This document shows positions 59,239 to 64,000 of a DNA stretch of 64,000 bases, piece by piece. A program made the position numbers and the translations under genes. The stretch spans positions 1-64,000 of the forward strand of contig JAIVFJ010000325.1 of NCBI GenBank assembly GCA_025765615.1. Direction: 5' to 3'. Below the pieces are notes generated by a model. That model was not told where the DNA came from. It worked only from the letters and a program-made list of their open reading frames with translations, and did no database searches. Source of the stretch: Zopfochytrium polystomum (Eukaryota > Chytridiomycota > Chytridiomycetes > Chytridiales > Chytridiaceae). Numbering within the stretch: position 1 is the stretch's first letter; each line of letters starts with the position of its first letter.

Positions 59239-60250
59239 CAGAAAAAGTTCTCTGCCTCCACGCCCGCGGCAACCTCCTCCTAGTCGGCTGCCCCGCCTCC
59301 TCCGCCGCCGCCCCCTTCCCCTCCTCCCTCTCCTCAGACGACAACCCCACGCCCTCACACACCAACGACAACAACGGCCGCCTCGCGCTCTACTCGCTCT
59401 CCGACCTGTCCCGCCCGCCCACGCACCTCACCCACCTGCGCCTTCCTGCCGCCGCCGACGTCCGCGGTCGACCTCTTCGCAGTGGCCGCCGCCGCCGCCG
59501 CGTGCTTTGACAATGTCGTCGCGGTGTGGACGACGGCTGACGACGACGACAGAGATAGCAGCAACACGAAAAGCGGCGGGGTGGCTCCACGCGATCGCGT
59601 GTGGCGGCGGCGACGGCGACGGGGACGCCGCCGCAGACCGGTTTGTCGCGATCAAGCTGGTCCCGCTGGCTGATACCGGCGGCGGTGGGGAGGGGGGCTG
59701 CTGGTGGTCGCGGCGGCGGCGGCGGGGCGCGTCGGTGTGTTGTTGACCTCCACCGCCGCTACTGCCTGGCAACGACAATGACGATGACGGCGACAGCGAC
59801 ACCACGCCTCCCTTGACGATGGCGCGGCTGTGCGGCGAGGTGCGGTGCGTGGCTGGGGTGCTGTGCATGAGGGTCGCGGTGCGGGCCCAACCGCGACGGG
59901 GGCGACGGGGGTGGTGGAGTTGAGCGTGCTGTGCGGGTTCCAGGACGGCAACCTGCGCGGGTGGACGGTGCAGGTCGGGCGATCGAGTACTTCCTCGTCC
60001 ACTTCCTTTGGTTACGACGGCGGCGGCACGGGTGCGTTGTCCTTCACCGCTGCGCAAACCGAACTCCTCTCCTTCCTCGGCGACTGGATCCACTGCGTCG
60101 ACGCCGGGTTCGACGGCGTCGGCCTGCAGGGTCCGCACCACCGCCGGCTGCGACGGATGCGGTGCTGGCGGGTGTGGCTGTGGGACCGGCGCGCGGTGCT
60201 GAGGCGGTCGGGGCTGGCGGCAGCAGCAGCGGTGGTGGTGGTGGGGGGGT
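58939..60250 (+). pseudogene. Beta-propeller (WD40-like) gene remnant, several frame changes
   Basis: An ATG at 58939 opens a 129-bp exon (ending 59067 at GTAAGT) that reads MPAGLSPKQVQVLLQ and GGGEVRGVSAVSHDGVLQ, a blade-like start. A poly-A rich intron follows. Then, in changing frames: KVLCLHARGNLLLVGCPAS with GRLALYSLSDLSRPPTHL, ACFDNVVAVWTT, RFVAIKLVPLADTG, VELSVLCGFQDGNLRGWTVQ, and LLSFLGDWIHCVDAGFDGV. Alternating hydrophobic strands with W/V endings suggest propeller blades. The acceptor at 59241 does not match the exon 1 phase, and at least three more shifts follow. Dead gene or indel-rich assembly. Confidence 0.45.
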
Positions 60251-61283
60251 GACGGCGCGGTGGGTGCGGCGGCGGCAGGGAGGGCGGGGAGGGGGGGGGC
60301 CGGTGGTGGTGGTGGTGGTGGAGTTGGGCGGGTTGTGGTTGTGGCAGAAAGGGTGGGGGTGCTGTTGTGGTGTACCAGTATTGAAATGGGAGGAAGTGAG
60401 GACTTTATTTTTTATTATTATTGGAAGCTCACATGAAAGAGGAATAGACTTGGGATCAGCACTTTGTTATCCTTATCCGATCCATGTCCTAAATGCAAGC
60501 CGAATAAGCAACATTTCCTTATCCTGAACCACACTGCAGATACAATAAGATCGGATTGCGGATTTATCCACTTCTCCGCTCATCCTTAGTGGAACCTGGT
60601 TGTCAGAATCCCCTGTCCTTTGACGAAAAGTGGCAGAGCGCCAGAAAGAGCTCAACAAAGATGAATGTGAGAGGCAGAGCTAGGACAGACTATTGGCAAA
60701 AAAAATCCATCACTGTGGACACTCATATACAAATGAAGTGGACTTAGTAATGCACTGTCTGCAAGGGGTGTAACAAATACAGTAGTGCACCAGTAGTGCA
60801 CATGCGAGGCCGAGCACTAAGTGGTCAGGTTTCAAATCCCTGCCTTTTTAAACTTCTTTGGACCACATGGGTGAGACATGCGTTGGACAAGCCCCTGCCA
60901 GCTCTCAGTGCCAAATTGAAGCATATGAGGAGTCATAATGATTACAGCCATATCCCTAAAACTTTGGGGAACCAACTTGATTTCAATTTGATTTCAAGTC
61001 AGAATCAAGTCACAGAGGACTGGCCCAGAGACAGGCAGACAAACAACATCGCAGGAGGAAGGCTGAGGGACAAGTGGCCAGCTAAACAAGTCAGTCTCTG
61101 GTCTTCACGACACGGAACGCGGGCTTCTCCGTCGGCGCGGGCCTCTGCGTCGCCGGTCTTGTTGTTGTGATTCCGGTTGGTTGCGCATTCGCGTGTTGGG
61201 AGGTGTGGAGGATGAGAGGGAGGCTGGGGGAGATTCAAAGTCGTGAGGAGGACGGAGATTCCTACGGGGTCTTTATTGCACAG
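60251..61283. other. Intergenic; drop to lower GC; no supported gene
   Basis: GC falls after about 60.4 kb. At 60824-60840 GTCAGGTTTCAAATCCCTG resembles a pol III B box and T-arm, followed by T5; no full tRNA fold was found. No protein domain seen. Confidence 0.35.
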
Positions 61284-61416
61284 CCCGCCAAGGAAACGGA
61301 CAGCATCTTGACAGAGTTCAAGCGCGTCGTTCGCCCCGGGGGATTCGTCGAGCTCTACGAGCCTTACGCCATCATACAGCGATGCGGGCCGCTTGGAAGG
61401 TCGCTCAACGATGCTG
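61284..61416 (+). pseudogene. Orphan exon of a SAM-dependent methyltransferase
   Basis: Flanked by an acceptor (GCACAG, ending 61283) and a donor (GTACTA, from 61417). It encodes ETDSILTEFKRVVRPGGFVE and LYEPYAIIQRCGPLGRSL, the post-motif II RPGG-x-x-x-E block of class I methyltransferases. No neighbouring exons with the motif I (GxGxG) sequence were found upstream. GC-rich codons differ from the NLR gene 120 bases downstream. Probably a gene fragment, but a distant first half outside my recognition is possible. Confidence 0.55.
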
Positions 61417-61539
61417 GTACTATATTTTTTGCTTTTTACGTTCCTCTTTTCACGAAAGGAGGAGCCTCCTTTGTGGTTCACGCAAGCGCCTTTCTCATCC
61501 ACTACAATTTTCCAAAACCACCCAGTCGTCGCCGCTTTT

Positions 61540-64000
61540 GATATTGGTGAAAGTCCAGTATTTTGACGATCCCGCTGTTCAGGTCCTTGAGCTTGATCAT
61601 CCCACATTGCAGAATTTGATCGAGAAGGTAGTGCGGCAACTCACATAATTCATTCTCATATCTCTTTCCACAGATATACAAGAACGCAGATGTTTTTCTC
61701 GGTCAAGACATTGAAGTTTATTTCAAGTCTGGCCCTGACCTGGAGCTTGTCAGCAAAGCTCCCACTTATGTGCGGGCATTGATTGAGAGATCGTCTTTTC
61801 CCGACAATCTGCCCCGTTTTCAGATTCAGCTCAAGAAGGGCAAAGGCGCTGCACTTGCTCAGGGCCTTCCCAGTGTTTTGCCTGTTGCCTCTGCTTTGTC
61901 CAAAGTCTATGACTGCTTCCTTTCCTACCAGTAAGTGGGCTCACTGCATCTGCTCCTTTTTTTTTTTTCTGAGACCATTCAAGGTGGGGCAGCAAAGATA
62001 CTGTGAAGAAGATATTTGAAGATTTGACAAAGAAGCATGGATTAGATGTGTGGTTTGATGAGAACAATATGAGTGGGTCCATCAACCAGGCCATGGCTGA
62101 AGGGATTGATTCAAGCAAAGTGTTTGTCCCTGTGCTCACTCTCGCCTACCAGGTGAGCAGTTTGTTGGGTTTGTTGTTCACTTGTTACTCACTCTGGGAC
62201 CAGAAATCTGGCAACTGCCTGGTGGAGATAAGATATGCCAAGGATCGCAATACACCAAAAGTCCCAGTGCGCCTGTTGCAGCGGGGAGAGGATGCTCAGG
62301 GAGAAGTCTTTGCAATCACTGCAGCGTAAGTTGTTTTTGCAATTTGGAATCCAAGTGGACTCTGCTGACATATTCTCAGTTTGCTGTATGCTGATTTTGC
62401 TGGGAAAATTCCTGGATCCCCTGGATGGGATGTTCAGATGGCCTTCCTTGTGAAAGAGATCAAGCTGCGTCAGAGTCAGACACCTGTACCTGTGCCAGCT
62501 GTTGTTCAGCCACCTGTTGATCAAGTGAAACTTTGGCTCAAGCCAGAAGATATTGCTGTTGACGCTAAGAGGCACAAGAATGCCAATGTCGATGGAACCA
62601 GGAAGTTTTATCTTGATAATGCGCACTCTTGGCTCCAGTCTGCTGATGTGGGCAATGTGTTGTGGCTGAACGGTGGAACTGGCCTTGGAAAGTCTGTGAT
62701 TGCATGGCTTGTCAGTCAGCATCTGCCTGCCAAGTATGTGTTGGGGTCGATATTCTACTGCAGGCATGATGATGTGCAGAAGAGCAGCCCCCAGCACGTT
62801 GTTGCCACCACCATCTGGAACCTTTGCAGTGTGCTTCCTTCCTTCAGGAAGTTTTGTGATGCTGCTTGTGCTGAAGATGCCAAGAACGGAGATTCCAGTA
62901 TTCTCAAGGACCCTGAAGTTGCCTTCAAGCAGATTGTTGTTGAAGGATTGAAGCAATTGGATTCCAGCGACAAGATGAAGAATGTTCTGCTGATTGTTGA
63001 TGCGTTGGATGAATGTGGCGCTCCTGACAGCAGCGAGAGGAGGAAACTGCTGGATCTCCTTCTGCAGGCCAAAAGGGAACTGCCTCCCTTTGTCAAAATA
63101 TTCACCACTGGAAGGCCTGAGCAGGATGTTTTCCACACCATGATGAAGATGGACTCAATGGTCCTTGTGCCAAGTGATGAAGCAAACAAGAAAGATATGA
63201 ACCTGTTTGTTGAAGCCACCCTGTCCAAGTCATTTAATGGTGGTGTGCTGAGTCCAGATGATGTGAAGACAGTGTCTGCTGAGATCAATGAGAGGTCCTC
63301 TGGCATTTTCCAGTTTGCTCGCCTTGCCTGTGATGAGCTGGCCCAAGTTCCAGCAGACAAAGTTGTCAGCACTGTCAAGGGATTTGGAGCTGGTATTGAT
63401 GGGGTGTATGAGCAGTTTTTCAGATCCAGCAAGGTCAACACCAACAACTTTCGACTTGTGATGAAGGTTGTTCTTGCTGCAAAGGAACCCATACCCCAAG
63501 ATGTCATTGCTGAGCTCCTGGGTGTTGCACCTCATGTGGTTGGCCAAGTCCTTGTTGAGGCAAGTATCAATTCAAATTCAATTTGATTTTTATTACCAAG
63601 ACTTAACAATATTGCAGATTCATCGTATTCTGGATGTCAGTGACCATGGCAAGGTCAAAGTGATGCACAAGAGTCTCTCAGATCACCTTATTTCAAGCAC
63701 AAGATGTTCAGACCACCAGTTCTTCATTGATATTTTGGAAGCAAGAAATGAAATTGCTCAGTCCTGTTTGAGGATTATGCTGCAGCACTATCAATCTGTT
63801 GAAAACAAGTATGAAGCACTGAATGGGACTGCTGGGTTCATCCCTGAGAATGCTGCAGCCCAGTATGCCTTCAAGTTTTGGTTTGACCACCTGGATGAAG
63901 CCGGGCGTGATGTGGTTGCCAGTTGGGCTGAGTGGAAGGAGTTTGCTGATGTGGACAAGTTTGGGCCAGCAGCGCTTTGTATGGGAATCATGTGGAAGTC
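61540..64000 (+). CDS. TIR-NACHT (NLR-like) protein, 5' start unresolved, 3' end beyond window
   Basis: Exons in phase: about 61540-61627, 61674-61930, 61984-62152, 62204-62325, 62380-63559 and 63618 onward. The N-terminal part (KVQYFDDPAVQVLELDHPTL ... FQIQLKK) resembles a ubiquitin-like or PB1-like fold. It is followed by a TIR domain: VYDCFLSYQWGSKDTVKKIF (strand A), DVWFDENNMSGSINQAM (BB loop), KVFVPVLTLAYQ, and CLVEIRYAK with the Glu expected in NAD-cleaving TIRs. Then NACHT: WLNGGTGLGKSVIAWLV (Walker A), NVLLIVDALDECG (Walker B), KIFTTGRPEQ (sensor region). The helical part after it ends in KVMHKSLSDHL. NLRs sense non-self and oligomerise on ATP binding; the C-terminal sensor is outside the window. 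The intron at 63560-63617 has a GC donor. Start codon not found in frame near 61540. Confidence 0.85.

Overview
The window is eukaryotic and nuclear, most consistent with an early-diverging (chytrid-like) fungus. Evidence: genes carry short GT-AG introns (about 50-150 bp, two of them GC-AG), most coding exons are very GC-rich, there is a fungal-type Tnp2 (CACTA-like) transposase, and the families include a GH26-like secreted glycosidase, an AAAP transporter, ankyrin 'EWW' repeats and an NLR-type NACHT protein. Microsatellites ((GA)n, (CT)n, (CA)n, GACA, long A/T runs) are unusually dense. Exon structures were built by hand from splice signals and reading phase; no search was run.

Layout. 1-15.8 kb: a large inverted duplication. 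A divergent pair is present twice: A' (-, decayed) with B (+) on the left, B' (-) with A (+) on the right. B and B' are tandem DM9 (DUF3421) lectin-like modules fused to a long helical domain containing a hydrophobic segment. A is a long helical protein with its own hydrophobic segment. The central spacer (5.0-9.2 kb) holds an F-box-like gene and an AT-rich fossil of a mitochondrial-type group II intron maturase. 16.9-28.9 kb: a GPI-type GH26-like glycosidase, an amino-acid transporter with a very large low-complexity loop, an aldo-keto reductase, a cysteine-rich Ser/Thr-tailed protein and an NADP-binding reductase. 29.9-34.8 kb (minus strand): a broken FAD monooxygenase, a YjbQ/UPF0047 gene and an LRR-TM-SAM receptor-like gene. 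37.1-41.7 kb: a secreted DUF3712-like protein, an unknown protein and an ankyrin-repeat protein.

42-54.7 kb is a lower-GC, repeat-rich compartment with a Tnp2 transposase, an unknown three-exon gene possibly linked to it, and degenerate tandem repeats. At 55.5-56.5 kb lies a small secreted-peptide gene built from very short symmetrical exons (12-33 bp), part of it from a tandemly duplicated exon/intron cassette. 57-60.3 kb holds two frame-broken genes (F-box-like and beta-propeller-like). The right edge (61.5-64 kb) is a TIR-NACHT protein with codon use like the transposon compartment; it runs off the window.

The most notable items are the duplicated DM9-helical/helical gene pair (a candidate two-part, lectin-guided membrane-active system, by inference only), the micro-exon secreted-peptide gene, the TIR-NACHT gene, and the nuclear copy of a mitochondrial maturase.
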